A stretch of 64,000 nucleotides of DNA. Source: Cokeromyces recurvatus (taxonomy: Eukaryota; Mucoromycota; Mucoromycetes; Mucorales; Mucoraceae). Positions 23,004 to 34,489 of this stretch are shown here, one piece after another. The translations under genes were made by a program, and so were the position numbers. Position 1 is the first letter of the stretch; each line of letters starts with the position of its first letter. The DNA lies in NCBI RefSeq assembly GCF_025118155.1, contig NW_026251438.1:1-64000 (forward strand), in the 5' to 3' direction. The notes under the pieces are model-generated. The model was not told the origin of the DNA. It did no database searches and saw only the letters and a program-made list of their open reading frames with translations.

Positions 23004-23217
23004 TCAATTTGCTCAAAAAATAAAATAAAAAAAATAAAAAAAAAATAAAATAAAATAAAATAAAATAAAATAAAATAAAATAAAATAAAATAAAATAAAA
23101 TAAAATAAAATAAAATAAAATAAAATAAAATAAAAAAAAGAATTTAGATATTTTTTTAAAGCGCGTAAACTACCCTTTCTTTTTGTTATTATTATTATTA
23201 TTCGTACTTTATAAAAT
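23004..23217. promoter_or_regulatory. Shared divergent promoter of SNF5 and INTS4 with a TAAAA microsatellite
   Basis: Only 214 bp separate the two start codons. About half is a run of some 18-19 TAAAA units (about 23042-23138), which would exclude nucleosomes and could serve both genes. No clear TATA box can be told apart from the repeat. Confidence 0.6.
23042..23138 (+). repeat. TAAAA pentanucleotide microsatellite
   Basis: Nearly perfect tandem TAAAA, about 18-19 units. The complementary-type repeat TTTTA occurs again inside the YIH1 intron at about 31804-31858. Confidence 0.9.
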
Positions 23218-26200
23218 ATGAAACGAGCACTGGTTGAAGAAGTTTCTTCAAATGATTCTTTACAAAATAGAAAGTACATATAATTTAGATTCTTTCATTC
23301 GAATTAATAACTAATGCATCAAAAGTGTACTAGATGTTGTGTTTAATGAATCAACACCTAATCTTGCAACATTAGGTGTAATACCTTCCAAAGTATTATT
23401 TATTTATAAGTTCTATTTGTAAATTGTACTAATGATTATTCTTAATGATAGTTACATTTAAATTTGTTAAATTCAGATAAAGTTGACGATCGTATCAAGG
23501 TGAAAATAAAAAGCCTTCTCAAGCACATTTCAAAAATTATGCGTTATTAATACATGTTGTACATTCTTAGTGTCTTTTAGAAATTGCTCGATATCTTTCA
23601 TTACTTACGGTTGAACAACGAAAAGAAATAACGGATAGTTTGATACATCATCTTGACAAGGAAGTGGATAATGATGCAAAAGTATGTATACGAAAAGAGA
23701 AAGAGAGGGAGGGAGAGGGAGAGGAAGAGAGAGATCTCAACAAGTTGATCACACTAATACATTATTAGGCCATGTTGATATTATTGATAAAAAAATGTTC
23801 AAGATTTCCTAATGTAAACGCCCATGTCATTGTAAAATGTCTATTAAAGGAGGTAATATCATCTATTTTATATTAATTCGAAATGTTAACGATTATCTTT
23901 ATAGCTTCAAACAAATTCAACAAAAGTAAAATGGCACACGTACAGTTGTATTTATTACATCTTGAAGGTAAAATTATTCACTATTCATTAATATGAATTA
24001 ACCCCCTTTTTTTTTCAATAGCACCGTCAAATTACCAATAAACAAAATGATGTTTTACAGTTTCTATTTAATTCCTTAACATCTGATCTATCCAACTCAC
24101 ATCACAAAGTTCGAGCCATTAGCATATCCGTCCTTGCCTTGCTACCTTTTGTTTTTAGTGATCAGACGATCATGTCACAATCCAAGATTCAAACGATCAT
24201 TAGTAATTATGCAAGAGATTGCGATCCACGTGTTAGAAAAAGTGCACTTGATGCTTTACTACAAATGCACTTGAGAGGCTGTCCGTTAGATCTTACGATT
24301 TACAATCTTTCAGTATGGTGTTTAAGGGACGATTATGAAGAAGTGCGTATGGGAGGATTAAATTTGATAGGGTAAATAATGAATTAGGATAAGATGAAGT
24401 TCTTTATTAAGTGTGTTCCCATTAGGGTCTTGAGTGCATTATACCCAGAACATAGGATGAAACTGGCCCATAAGGATGTGAACGAGACGACACGATTGAT
24501 AGATGATGCATTTAATAAAGTGTGTGACTTGGTAAATGATTCAGCTGTAGCTATAAGGACCAAAGCCTGTGTCATGATGGCATCTTATCAGCATGTTGGT
24601 TCAGATACTTTAAATCAAACATTTAGTAAACAACTCATGCTTAATTTAAGACGTAAACTTCCACGTTATAAACAACAACAAAAGAAGTATGCCAATGATA
24701 CGATACCTGTGGCTGAAGGAGATATTGATGTAGAATCAAATGAGTTTCATTTACTAGATTCTGGTGCCTGTGGATCTTTTATTCATGGTTTAGAAGACGA
24801 GTTTCAAGAAGTTAGAAATGCATCTATTGGTAAAATTAGCAGTGAATAGAGTTAAAAAAAAAAAGATGCTTATAATTATTTTATTTTTTCTGTGTAGACT
24901 CTATCTGTGAATTATGTATGTATAACGAGCAGTTGACAAAAAAAGCAGTGGAATTTTTGGTTGGTAAAAATAAAGAAAAAAAGAAAAAAAAAGCTATTGC
25001 TAACTAAATGTTTTATTTTAGATATGTTTAATGATGATATTGATAAGGTCCGACTTAATGCAATACATAGTTTACGAAAAATTGGAACAAGAAATACTTT
25101 GGAATTTGATGAGGAACAACTTGAAATTGCTGTAGGAGCATTAGAAGATAGTGACCCATTAGCCAGACAAGCTACACATGAATTATTTACGTAAGAAAAC
25201 ACAACTAAAATAATAATAATAAAAAAAAAAGACTCTATTTATTCAATTGTATTATTTTATGTAGAGTCGTTCGTCTTACAGTACCAACATCATTAACTAT
25301 TTTATTGGATGCATTAGAGGCCAACATGAAAAGATATCCAATGGATACATTATCTGTGTATCAATGCTTACGTGATATCGGAAAACGGCATGATGATTAT
25401 GTTCAAGACCTTGTACCTACATTGTTAAACTTGGATAAACGTTATCTCCCAAAAGAAGCCAATGTGGAGGATATAGTGTGTAAGTGAGTTTCCAATATTT
25501 CAATATTATTGCTAATTCTATTTCAAATATGTATATGTATATGTATATCTATATACATATCTACATCTATATCTATATCCATATGTATATGAATCTACAT
25601 ATTAGACACTGCTTATGTAATTTTAATTGTGAATGCTTGTTCAACTAATGTGAAAATATTGTATGATTTGCCTAAATATATATTTCGTCATTTTGCTTAC
25701 TTTCAAAGCAAATATCCTGATTGTATACCTGATTTAAGAGTAATTATCACGTAACTTGGATTTTTGGCATGGTATAATGACTAATTTTTTTGTAGAAATT
25801 GTATAAAATAGCTGGCATTAAATTAGAAGGAGATATCGATTGTTTACCCATGACATTTAACCGTAAGTAGAAATTTTGTTTAGTAATGTCAAACTTACCA
25901 TAAACTGCTGCTGTAGCTTCAGACAGTAAATTAGTGACAGCCACTGAAGATGACATAACGGTTGATATGGTTCAATTGATTCGGGCTCAGGTGAAAGACA
26001 GAGAATTATCAGCTGCATTATCGACAATTGAAGCTGCTATTCGTAATTTTAAAACTGTAAAACCCTACTTGAGTGGTAAAGCTGAATTAATTCAACTTTA
26101 TTTAAAATGTTTTGAAATTATTATTAAAGCAAAACAAGGCCATATCAATGGACAAATTGAGGCATCCAATCTATTACGCTATTCCTACACAATTCAATAT

Positions 26201-27312
26201 ACCTTTTTGGGTATATCAAAAACGACTTTACATGCTGCTGTTTACTTTCGACTTGTGGCTAATATGATTTGGATGTTTGATATCTTGAAACAAATGCCAA
26301 TGTAAGCTCCATGAATGACATGAACCTTCGAATGATTGCTTATCCTCCTTCTCTCTTTTTCATAGGTCAAAAAACACATCGTTTAGTATCAAGAATATGA
26401 TATTAGCATTTTACCAAAGAGTAGTACTATTACAAAAAGAAGAATTTGGTCAAAATAATGAAACTATAAATGATTTAAAGGAGACATTATTATCTACAAG
26501 TGAATCACCTACAACTCACAAGATGATAAAGCTTTATTCATTTATTATTGTAATATTGATTTTTTTTTTTTATTTATTCTAGTGTAAAAAAAAATGAATT
26601 TAATATATTCATCTATATTACCTACATAGGACTTTTTACCGCTTGAAATAAGTCTTGATAATCCAGTTAAACGTACAAAAGCCGATATCACATATCCTTT
26701 ACCGAATCCAGATAAGCCATACAAGTTTAATTCAAAATATCCAGCCAGTATACATATTGAAGCTGATATTTTTAATTCATGCGATACAAATTCATTTGCC
26801 ATTGAGGTAAGTACATGTTTTCTGTGTGTATGTGTGTGTATGTGTGTATGTGTATATGTGTGTGTATGTGTGTATATGTGTGTATATGTGTGTGCGTGTA
26901 TATATACATATATGGATGTCTGTATCGGTATTCATATTATATGTAGTTCATTTTACCAGATCAGTCTTCATTCATGTTTTGGCCGCCTTCTGGACATTTT
27001 AAACAAACAACGCCCTATTGTTTTAAACTTTCCACTAATGTTGAACTTTCTTTATCGTCTTGGTCAGGTAAAATTTACACTAAAGATATCTTTAATATCA
27101 TCTAATAGGAACTATTTTTTTTTGTGTATGTTACGTTAGAATCTGGAGTAGTTATTATTCGTATTGTTCAAACATTTGAGCCTGATTTACCAGGCCTTGA
27201 TGAATACATTATGAATTATTTTGGATCTAATTTTTCAAAGTCGACTTCTTCTTGTGTTATCAGTGAACATTTAAAATATCATTTATATCCTTCAATAAAT
27301 GCCCGAGTTTAA
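23218..27312 (+). CDS. INTS4: Integrator complex subunit 4 homologue
   Basis: Eighteen exons join in frame: 23218-23273, 23326-23392, 23452-23542, 23581-23681, 23769-23852, 23905-23967, 24022-24371, 24426-24829, 24898-24963, 25022-25190, 25265-25479, 25606-25739, 25796-25862, 25917-26301, 26366-26549, 26630-26806, 26947-27067 and 27140-27312. The product is about 968 residues, essentially the length of animal INTS4. HEAT-type repeats run through the N-terminal two thirds. Blocks that match the family include CDPRVRKSALDALLQMH, DDYEEVRMGGLNLIGVLSAL, ETTRLIDDAFNKVCDLV, DSGACGSFIHGLEDEF, DMFNDDIDKVRLNAIHSLRK and YIFRHFAYFQ. The C-terminus is beta-rich (FILPDQSSFMFWPP). In animals INTS4 scaffolds the INTS9/INTS11 cleavage module that ends snRNA and other transcripts. 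The first three exon joins are the least certain. Confidence 0.9.
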
Positions 27313-27338
27313 ATTAAAAATACCCTTCCTTTTTCTAT

Positions 27339-27389
<51 letters not shown>

Positions 27390-27422
27390 AATCATCATTT
27401 CTTATTTTATTTTTTTCTCAAA

Positions 27423-29036
27423 ATGTCACGACGATCATCTTTTGAAGATGTTGGAAAAGTTTATAAAAGATTGAAAACAAACTATGCATCATTTCCTTTA
27501 GGGAATAATTACAACTATGAAGGATCGTTTCCGATTTACAAACAACCTCAGGAACTAGTTTCTTATAGTATTGATCATGAACGACGTGTCTGGTTTGATG
27601 ATCGAGAATTGGTAAAATGATTTTATGAAAAGACGTAATTATGAATGTATATATTCACTGATTTTTTTTTGGTGGGGGGGGGGTGGTGGTTGAATTTATA
27701 TGCTTGCTTAGAAATATTATAGTCCACCTAATGAAGATGATGATCAAGATTTAAATATTGGATATGAAAAGATGATCAAAAGAGACGATAGTATACCAGA
27801 ACATATTGATACATTATTAGATGCCCTTACGTTTTACAATACAGAAAACAAAAATACAACCACAGCTGATATAGTAACAAATGAACAAGACTTTTTGTAT
27901 TGTATATTAAATTAAATTCTTCTTGCGCTATAGGTTACTTGGCGGGGTATTATGACCAAACTTATGTGTACACCTTATTCTAGAAAAGAAGCATGGACAT
28001 TACGCGCTACACGATATAAAGTAAGTTGCAGAGAGTTAACATACATGTTGGTTAATGTGTTGTATATAAAAGGATACAATTTATATAGAAGAAGAAAAAA
28101 AAGAAGAAGAAAAGATGACAGAAAAACAAAAGTTAATGAGTTATTGGGGATATAGATTTGAAACACTTTATACAAAGCCTTATTCAATAAATGATAAAGA
28201 AGACGACGACGACAAGACGATAGTAAATACAAATATACAATATTGTACTGTTGTCAAGACGAAATTAGGAAACAATTCAATCATCATGGGAGCAGAAGTA
28301 GATTGTTGTAATAAAGAGAAAAGTAAATTTTGATTCGCAAAAAAAAAAAAAAAAATAGTAGTAGTAGTAGTATGTAAGGTATTAAAAAGAACTGTCTTGA
28401 TTAGGTAAGCAAAAACTTGAAAATTATATCGAATTAAAGACTTCAAGGATAATTGAATCTAAACAAAATTTATATTCATTTGAAAGGCAAGTAGTGTAAA
28501 CAAATGAAATCCAATCATATTAATTTATTTATTTTATTATTTTAGATATAAATTATTAAAATTTTGGGCACAATCATTCTTAGTTGGAGTTCCAAAAATT
28601 ATATGTGGATTTAGAAATGATGAAGGAAGAATATTAAATATAAAGGAATACAAGACATTAGAAATACCACGTCTGATAAGAAATAAGCCAAATCTTTGGG
28701 TAAATAGTTAATTAATATTTTGCCTATTTTGCCTATTTTTTGCTATTTACTAATAATAGTTTATTATTAAAGAACCCTTCTGTTTGCTTAAACTTTGCTA
28801 ATGAACTCTTAAATTGGATAAGATTAAAGATGACAGAAAATGATGCTACTTTAACTTACTTAATAGAGTTTAAATATCCTTTTAAAGAAATTAACTTGAC
28901 AAATACAGGCCATTCGCACGTATTTTTAACTCAACGTTTTATAAATGGAACAATACAGCACGACATTGGTGGTGAAAGAGCAGCAACAACAGCAGCAACA
29001 GCAGCAATAGCAGCAGAACAATCAGCTGAGATATAA
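27423..29036 (+). CDS. RAI1: Rai1/DXO decapping and pyrophosphohydrolase-exonuclease
   Basis: Seven exons, 27423-27611, 27712-27873, 27934-28020, 28073-28322, 28405-28486, 28546-28699 and 28773-29036, give 395 residues, close to yeast Rai1. All family motifs are visible: NIGYEKMIKRD, TWRGIMTKLMCTPY (R about 121), GAEVDCC (E about 221, D about 223), IELKTSR (E about 239, K about 241) and a hydrophobic FWAQSFLVGVPKIICGFR. The metal-binding Glu, Asp and Glu-x-Lys are all intact. The family removes incomplete or NAD-type caps and, with Rat1, supports torpedo termination. The intron at 28487-28545 uses a GC donor. The C-terminus has an alanine-rich tail. It follows INTS4 head to tail after 110 bp that include a T tract of about 40. 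Confidence 0.93.
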
Positions 29037-29562
29037 TCAATAAAGAGGAGAAGAGAGGGGGTGAGGAGAGTGGTTTTTGCCAAGTCCTGTTAAAAAAAAA
29101 AAATTTTTTTTCTATTATTCTATAATTCAATGGACATGTTTCAAAAATTCGTTATAAAATAAATAATCATTATTTATAATAGTGGCTTTGAAACGTTTAT
29201 TAGATATTTTATTTTATTTGCTTTTACTTTACCTTACTTTGTTTACCATTTTCAAATGTGATAATTATTTGAGTTTAAAAAAAAAAAAGTATAGTTATAA
29301 TAATTATGCTATCATTTTACTCCACTTGATGTATATTTTTATTCAAGATATTTTTGGATACAAAATGAATTGTATAGCAGAATTATATGTTCAGCAGATA
29401 TAATTTAAAACTCCGGATTAATTTGTCATAGATAAACAAAATAAAAAAAAAAAAAAGGGGGTGAAGTATTCCTTTAAAAATGACTTTTTCATATTATATT
29501 TTTTATTTTATTTTATCTTTTATTATTATTATTATTATTATAAAAAAAAATAAATAAATAAA
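29037..29562. other. Intergenic region
   Basis: 3' side of RAI1 and promoter of the MADS gene. AT-rich, with TTA repeats just before the MADS start. A 73-codon hydrophobic frame at 29182 has no coding character. Confidence 0.5.
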
Positions 29563-30662
29563 ATGGGACGTAGAAAGATACAAATTCAACCTATTAAAGA
29601 TGATAGAAATAGACAAGTAACATTCCTGAAAAGAAAGCATGGTTTAATGAAGAAAGCTTATGAACTTAGTGTATTATGTAATTGTGAAGTAGCCTTAGTT
29701 ATCATTCCCCAAAATAATAATAAAATGATACAATATTCAAGTTCTGATATGAATACTATATTAAAGAGATTCAAGCAGGTATATAAATAAATAAAATAAA
29801 CACGTAACAAAATAGATACTAAATGAAAATAAAAATCTATTTAGAATGATAAACCAAAAGAAGTAAAGACAAACAAAGATGTAAAGTTTTCTTTTCTATT
29901 TTATTCATAATTATCAAGTGTATTAATTCAATTTATAGTTTGTAGAAAGTAAAGATAATGAAGTAGAAGATGAAGATGAATATAGCTTACGACAACAACA
30001 ACAACAACAACATTTAGTTACTAGCCAACAACAGCCTATCTTAATTCAACCTAATATGATGTATAACTCTTTATTATATTCGCAACAAACACCTGCTTTA
30101 TATCATTCACCTCAACATCAACAACAAGAAATTACTCCAGATCAATCTCCTAGATCAGAGCCTGGAACACCTGATAATAAAAGACCGAAACAATTAATAA
30201 TAAATCCCGAAGAATTTAATGTATGAAATTACACTTATTTTCTTCATTATTACATGTGAATTAATATTCTTTTTTTTTTTATTTTTTTTATTTTTTTTCT
30301 TTTCTTTTTAGTATTCAAATGCTTTGCCTTCTCAATTTGTTCAAAACTTGCCTTCTCCTTCTACTTTTTATCCTGAATTTTATCCCCAATCAAATTTCAT
30401 CATGAGCCCGATCCATACTAACTCAGCATTTACGATACCGACTATAAAACAAGAACCTTATCATCATCAACAACAACAAAATGAAACCATGACAACATCG
30501 AGGTAATAAAATAAAATAAAATTAAAAAAAAAATGATTTGTAATAAATGAATTTTGAAATCTTATTTGTAGTAGTCATTTACTAGGAGGAGGACCGAAGA
30601 GGTTTATGCCGCAACAACAACCAATGATAAATAATGAACAAAAATTAGTTAAACTATTATAA
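29563..30662 (+). CDS. MADS-box transcription factor, MEF2/Rlm1 type
   Basis: Five exons, 29563-29778, 29845-29880, 29939-30220, 30312-30502 and 30572-30662, give 271 residues. The first 60 residues are a complete MADS box starting at the initiator Met: [18 protein letters not shown], then [19 protein letters not shown]. Ile-Gln-Ile and the RNRQVTF pattern are type II (MEF2-like) rather than SRF-like. An adjacent MEF2-like strand follows ([16 protein letters not shown]). The rest is low complexity: acidic, polyglutamine, Pro/Ser-rich, with SPRSEPGTP and IKQEP as possible modification sites. In yeast, Rlm1 of this class acts under the cell-wall integrity MAP kinase, but a short docking motif is not evident here. 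Confidence 0.9.
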
Positions 30663-30949
30663 ACACTTACACCTATAATATATACACACACCACACACTT
30701 GTAAATAATTTTTTTTTTCTCTTTCGATTCATGATCACTGTATTGTATTTTTATTTATAATAAAAAGATTATATTATTTATTTATTTTTCTTCCTCTATT
30801 TTCTCATATCATTTTATTTGTTGCATGTGTACTTTTTTCTTTATCTATTACAAGCAAATTTACATATTCTGGCGGAGCTCACAATTTATTGTAGTTCCTC
30901 ATGATTAAACCCTTTTCATTTGGAAAAAAAAAATTTACATCTTCGAAAA

Positions 30950-32052
30950 ATGAATAAAGAACAAGAATTAGAAAATAGACAATTACAAAATGAAGAGATT
31001 ATGGCACTAGAAGCTATTTACCCTGACGATTTTCATAAAGATGAAACATCATCGGATGCATATATTTTCACACTTAATCTAGATCAAGATGATGATACAA
31101 TACGATCACCGCGTAAAGTTATTTTAAGATTTTTTTTACCTCCCACTTATCCGAATCAAGATATGCCCATCTATGAAATAGCTTCCATCTATTGCGGTAC
31201 AAAAAAACTAGATAATGACATGCTAGAGGCAATTGATGTAGGCTTTACTTCACTTTTTATGCCTACTCAAGTAGTTTTGTTTGAATGGATAAGCTGGTTA
31301 CGTGATTATTTAGAGGAACATGTTGAAAAATATGTGATAGAAGAAGAAACGGAAATATCAAATGCATTGTCCCAACTTCAAGTGGAAGAGGGAAATGTAG
31401 ACGAAGAAGAAGAAGAGGAAATCTATGATTTTAATCCTGAAGATCATTATAAAAAGGAGACATCGGCTCAACAAGACGATTCTCATGATCGTCCTACTGT
31501 ACGCTCATTAATGGGCCCCAACAGTTATCATACTGAAACACCTCCTTCAATTTTTTCAAGTGAACCTTTGGTTGATCGAAAGTCTATCTTTGTTGCTCAT
31601 GTAGCTCAAGTTCATACTATTCATCAAGTAAAAGTAGTAGTGGCTCATTTGTTACAAAATAAGAAAATTGCAAAGGCAACACATAATATTTTAGCATATC
31701 GTATTACAATGCCAGATGGAAAGGTGCTTCAAGATAACGATGATGATGGAGAGTCGGCTGCAGGCGGTAAGTAGTACAATCTATACAAAGATATATACGT
31801 TATTTATTTATTTATTTTATTTTATTTTATTTTATTTTATTTTATTTTATTTTATTTTTTGAAGGTCGTCTTTCACATTTAATGCAAATTTTAGAAGTAG
31901 AAAATGTAGTAGTCGTAGTAACTAGATGGTTTGGTGGTATTCATTTAGGTCCTGATAGATTTAAAGATATTAATAATATTGCGCGTAGTGCTCTAAGTGA
32001 GTGTGGATTTATCAAAGACAAACATGAAAATAAACACAAAAAGAAAAAATAA
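30950..32052 (+). CDS. YIH1: Yih1/IMPACT, RWD plus Impact domain regulator of Gcn2
   Basis: Two exons, 30950-31766 and 31865-32052, give 334 residues. The N-terminal RWD domain carries NEEIMALEAIYPDDF and the family's FFLPPTYPNQDMPIYEI strand. An acidic linker (EEEEEEIYDFNPEDHY) leads to the C-terminal Impact (UPF0029) domain: KSIFVAHVAQVHTIHQVK, ATHNILAYRI, then TRWFGGIHLGPDRFKDI. The protein competes with Gcn2 for Gcn1 and so damps eIF2-alpha phosphorylation in amino-acid starvation. I chose the ATG at 30950 because it directly precedes the RWD region and upstream frames use non-ATG codons. The single intron (31767-31864) is largely a TTTTA repeat, unusual for such a short intron. Confidence 0.93.
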
Positions 32053-32129
32053 TAATAAAATGAATTCTCCGCGTAGTATTCGGCTTTTTCTTTTTCTTTT
32101 CCTTTTTTTTTTTTTTTCTTTTTCTCTTA

Positions 32130-32482
32130 ATGAAAATGAACGAAAATGAACAAAATGGCTTGATGGATGATATTATCAAGTCAATCATGACACCAGGCTA
32201 TACTGCAACTGGAGTAATCAAAATCATGTTTTATGCCTTTTATGCACTTTTTATAACATTATTAGTGATGATTTACTTGACAGGTGGTAATCCTCATGTC
32301 ATTGCTTTATTGTTATTAGCTTTATGTCTTTTCGTGACAATCAAATGGTAAATATACAATTATTTATAGAATATTCAATGTATTCAATTTTTCTTTCTTT
32401 CTTCCTTTCTTTTATGTATAATAGGTTTATTTCTGAATTACAGGCCTCTAAACAACAAGAAAATACAGCAAAAAATGAATAA
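32130..32482 (+). CDS. PKR1: Pkr1, V-ATPase assembly factor of the ER
   Basis: Two exons, 32130-32347 and 32425-32482, give 91 residues. IIKSIMTPGYTATGVIK, with its PG turn, is the family signature. Two hydrophobic segments follow (about residues 32-50 and 55-72), then WFISEL. Pkr1 is a small double-spanning ER membrane protein that helps assemble the Vo sector of the V-ATPase. The gene starts only 77 bp after the YIH1 stop, and that gap is mostly a T tract, so its promoter is very compact. A second ATG six bases downstream could also be used. Confidence 0.85.
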
Positions 32483-32831
32483 ATTAGAATATCTTAATAG
32501 ACGTCAAATATACCTTACTTTTAGTCTAAAATTTGGATTCTTTGTATTGTTTTCTCACATACATATACACACACAATATTGTAACTTTAATTTTATACAT
32601 ATTTTTATATGAACAAAGAGAAATAGTTGAATAGATTATTTTACATAAACTACTTTTGTAAATTGAATAATGAACCCTTTCAATCCTCCTATTTTAAGCT
32701 TTTCTCCCACACACACACACACACTCTCTCTCTCTCTCTCTCTCTCTTTTTATATATATAAATATATATTTATCTATATATAATATAAATACTTATCAAT
32801 CCTTCTTCTTCTAACTTTCTCCATTACAATA
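32483..32831. other. Intergenic region with TC and TA microsatellites
   Basis: Between PKR1 and PRM1. Contains CA, TC and TA dinucleotide runs at 32709-32770, probably in the PRM1 promoter or 5' UTR. No gene. Confidence 0.55.
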
Positions 32832-34439
32832 ATGATATTTCTAACTTTGAATGAAAAGTATTCACTGGCATGGCTTCAGATGAGTACGATCATTTTATTT
32901 ACAATGCTTGGTTCTCTTTTCTATTTACATACAAACATTTCAGATTACATGGAAACAACAAAAGATAAATTTGGTTCTATTTGTACCTCTATCAATAGGT
33001 CCTCAGAGCAAATTTACAACACACCCTTCATTCTCTATAAAGCCTCTCTCACTTCCATGTATACAACAAAAGAAAATATACACCGAAATTTATCAACAGC
33101 CCTTGAGATGATTGAAAGCTGTCTTGTATTTCTCATTCGCATGTACAAATCAACGTATCAATGCCTTTTAGGTCTTACCATTCGTACTCTACTATCATTT
33201 GTAACAACGATCGCGAGTCCTGTTGAAAAGGTCGCGAATGGAATCGCTTCCTTTCTTCATCTAGGTGATGGTACCTCACTTAACTGGACAACGTCCTTAA
33301 ATCAGCTACAGTCACAAGTGGATCAATGGTTTCAAAACGATCATGTACGAGAATGGCTAGATATCCCCTTTGGTTCCCTTCAAGGTCAACTCAATTCATC
33401 CTTTCATAGTTGGGAACCCCCTCTGCTGAATAACCTAACCCACGAATCCCTCTTTGAACAGCCCTGTGACCCTACTGCCCTCTTGAATGCCCTTGAACGT
33501 GCAAGAGATGAGATGTTGTTCTTTGTCAAGGTCTTGATGGGGGCTCTCGTGGGTGCAATCGTGATCTGTACATTGGCTAACGTCGTGATCATTCGACTTC
33601 AACACACTCGCCTTACTCAAGCACATGCTCACTTTTTACAACCAAAGGAAGATGAGAAAAGAAAAGATGATGATGATGATGCCTTGGATCGCTATATGTG
33701 GTCTATATCGACTTTGCTCCCCTGGGAAAGACGAAAGAATAGGTTCCAGCGTGTCCTTTATTTCATGAGTCAACCCATTGTTCTTTATTGTCTCTGTGTG
33801 GGTCTAGGAGGATTAGGGTTGATCGCCTTCTTGACCGCCACACTTGAAGGAGGCTATCATGAGATTTATAGTAGACTTGAAACGGAAGCTCAAGCATGGA
33901 CTCAGAACGCGACCTCCCTCTGGACATCAAGTGCGACGCAACAAATAGATCATCTCAATCAATGGATCGGTACTGCAGAGTCGAGTCTGAATGATCATGT
34001 CTTGAGCGTTGTTCAAAGTTCTGCAATCGCCTTAAATAGCACCTTAGCCAATGTGGTGAATGACGTCCAAGAGTTGATTCAGACTGTCTTGGGTGGTACC
34101 TTCCTTGAGGGACCAGCAAAGGATTTAACACGATGTTTGTTATTGAATAAAATTGAAAATATCGAACAAGGACTCACATGGATAGCGAATCATAGTTTTA
34201 TTCATCTAAGTAGATTAGATGCAACTCCTCCATTCAATGCTCTCATTGCGGGCCCTGAAATGCAGGCATCTATTCACAATCATATAGGCTTCGTTCATGC
34301 GGAGAATCATTCCCTTTTCATTACAGAGCAGTTGAATAGTTTATCGAGCTTTTTTCAAATGTTACTTGTCTTTTGGAGTATCAGTTTATGTATTTGTATA
34401 GCCTTTCAACTTGACTATCATTATTTTAAAAAAAAATAA
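32832..34439 (+). CDS. PRM1: Prm1, plasma membrane fusion protein of mating or hyphal fusion
   Basis: One uninterrupted frame of 535 residues. Four hydrophobic segments are visible (about residues 15-32, 235-255, 315-335 and 508-526), matching the four-span layout of Prm1. Recognisable blocks are ALERARDEMLFFVKVLMGA just before the second span and CLLLNKIENIEQGLTWI before the last. The extracellular loops hold many N-x-S/T sites and cysteine residues. Prm1 works as a disulfide-linked dimer at sites of cell-cell fusion. This part of the window has higher GC and codon choices unlike neighbouring genes, and the gene lacks introns, which is notable among its multi-exon neighbours. Its 3' end is 45 bp from the convergent SET-MYND gene. 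Confidence 0.85.
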   Translation: MIFLTLNEKYSLAWLQMSTIILFTMLGSLFYLHTNISDYMETTKDKFGSICTSINRSSEQIYNTPFILYKASLTSMYTTKENIHRNLSTALEMIESCLVFLIRMYKSTYQCLLGLTIRTLLSFVTTIASPVEKVANGIASFLHLGDGTSLNWTTSLNQLQSQVDQWFQNDHVREWLDIPFGSLQGQLNSSFHSWEPPLLNNLTHESLFEQPCDPTALLNALERARDEMLFFVKVLMGALVGAIVICTLANVVIIRLQHTRLTQAHAHFLQPKEDEKRKDDDDDALDRYMWSISTLLPWERRKNRFQRVLYFMSQPIVLYCLCVGLGGLGLIAFLTATLEGGYHEIYSRLETEAQAWTQNATSLWTSSATQQIDHLNQWIGTAESSLNDHVLSVVQSSAIALNSTLANVVNDVQELIQTVLGGTFLEGPAKDLTRCLLLNKIENIEQGLTWIANHSFIHLSRLDATPPFNALIAGPEMQASIHNHIGFVHAENHSLFITEQLNSLSSFFQMLLVFWSISLCICIAFQLDYHYFKKK

Positions 34440-34455
34440 ATAAAAAAAAAGGGGG

Positions 34456-34484
<29 letters not shown>

Positions 34485-34489
<5 letters not shown>

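Noticed and set aside
26834..27067. Alternative reading of the INTS4 exon at 26947-27067 as ISLHSCFGRLLDILNKQRPI
   Set aside because: Another frame of the same exon gives FILPDQSSFMFWPP, which matches the INTS4 C-terminal domain and keeps the phase of both neighbouring exons.
27669..27693. G-rich run in a RAI1 intron as a G-quadruplex
   Set aside because: One long G run plus short GG pairs does not make four regular G tracts; it more likely reflects homopolymer drift.
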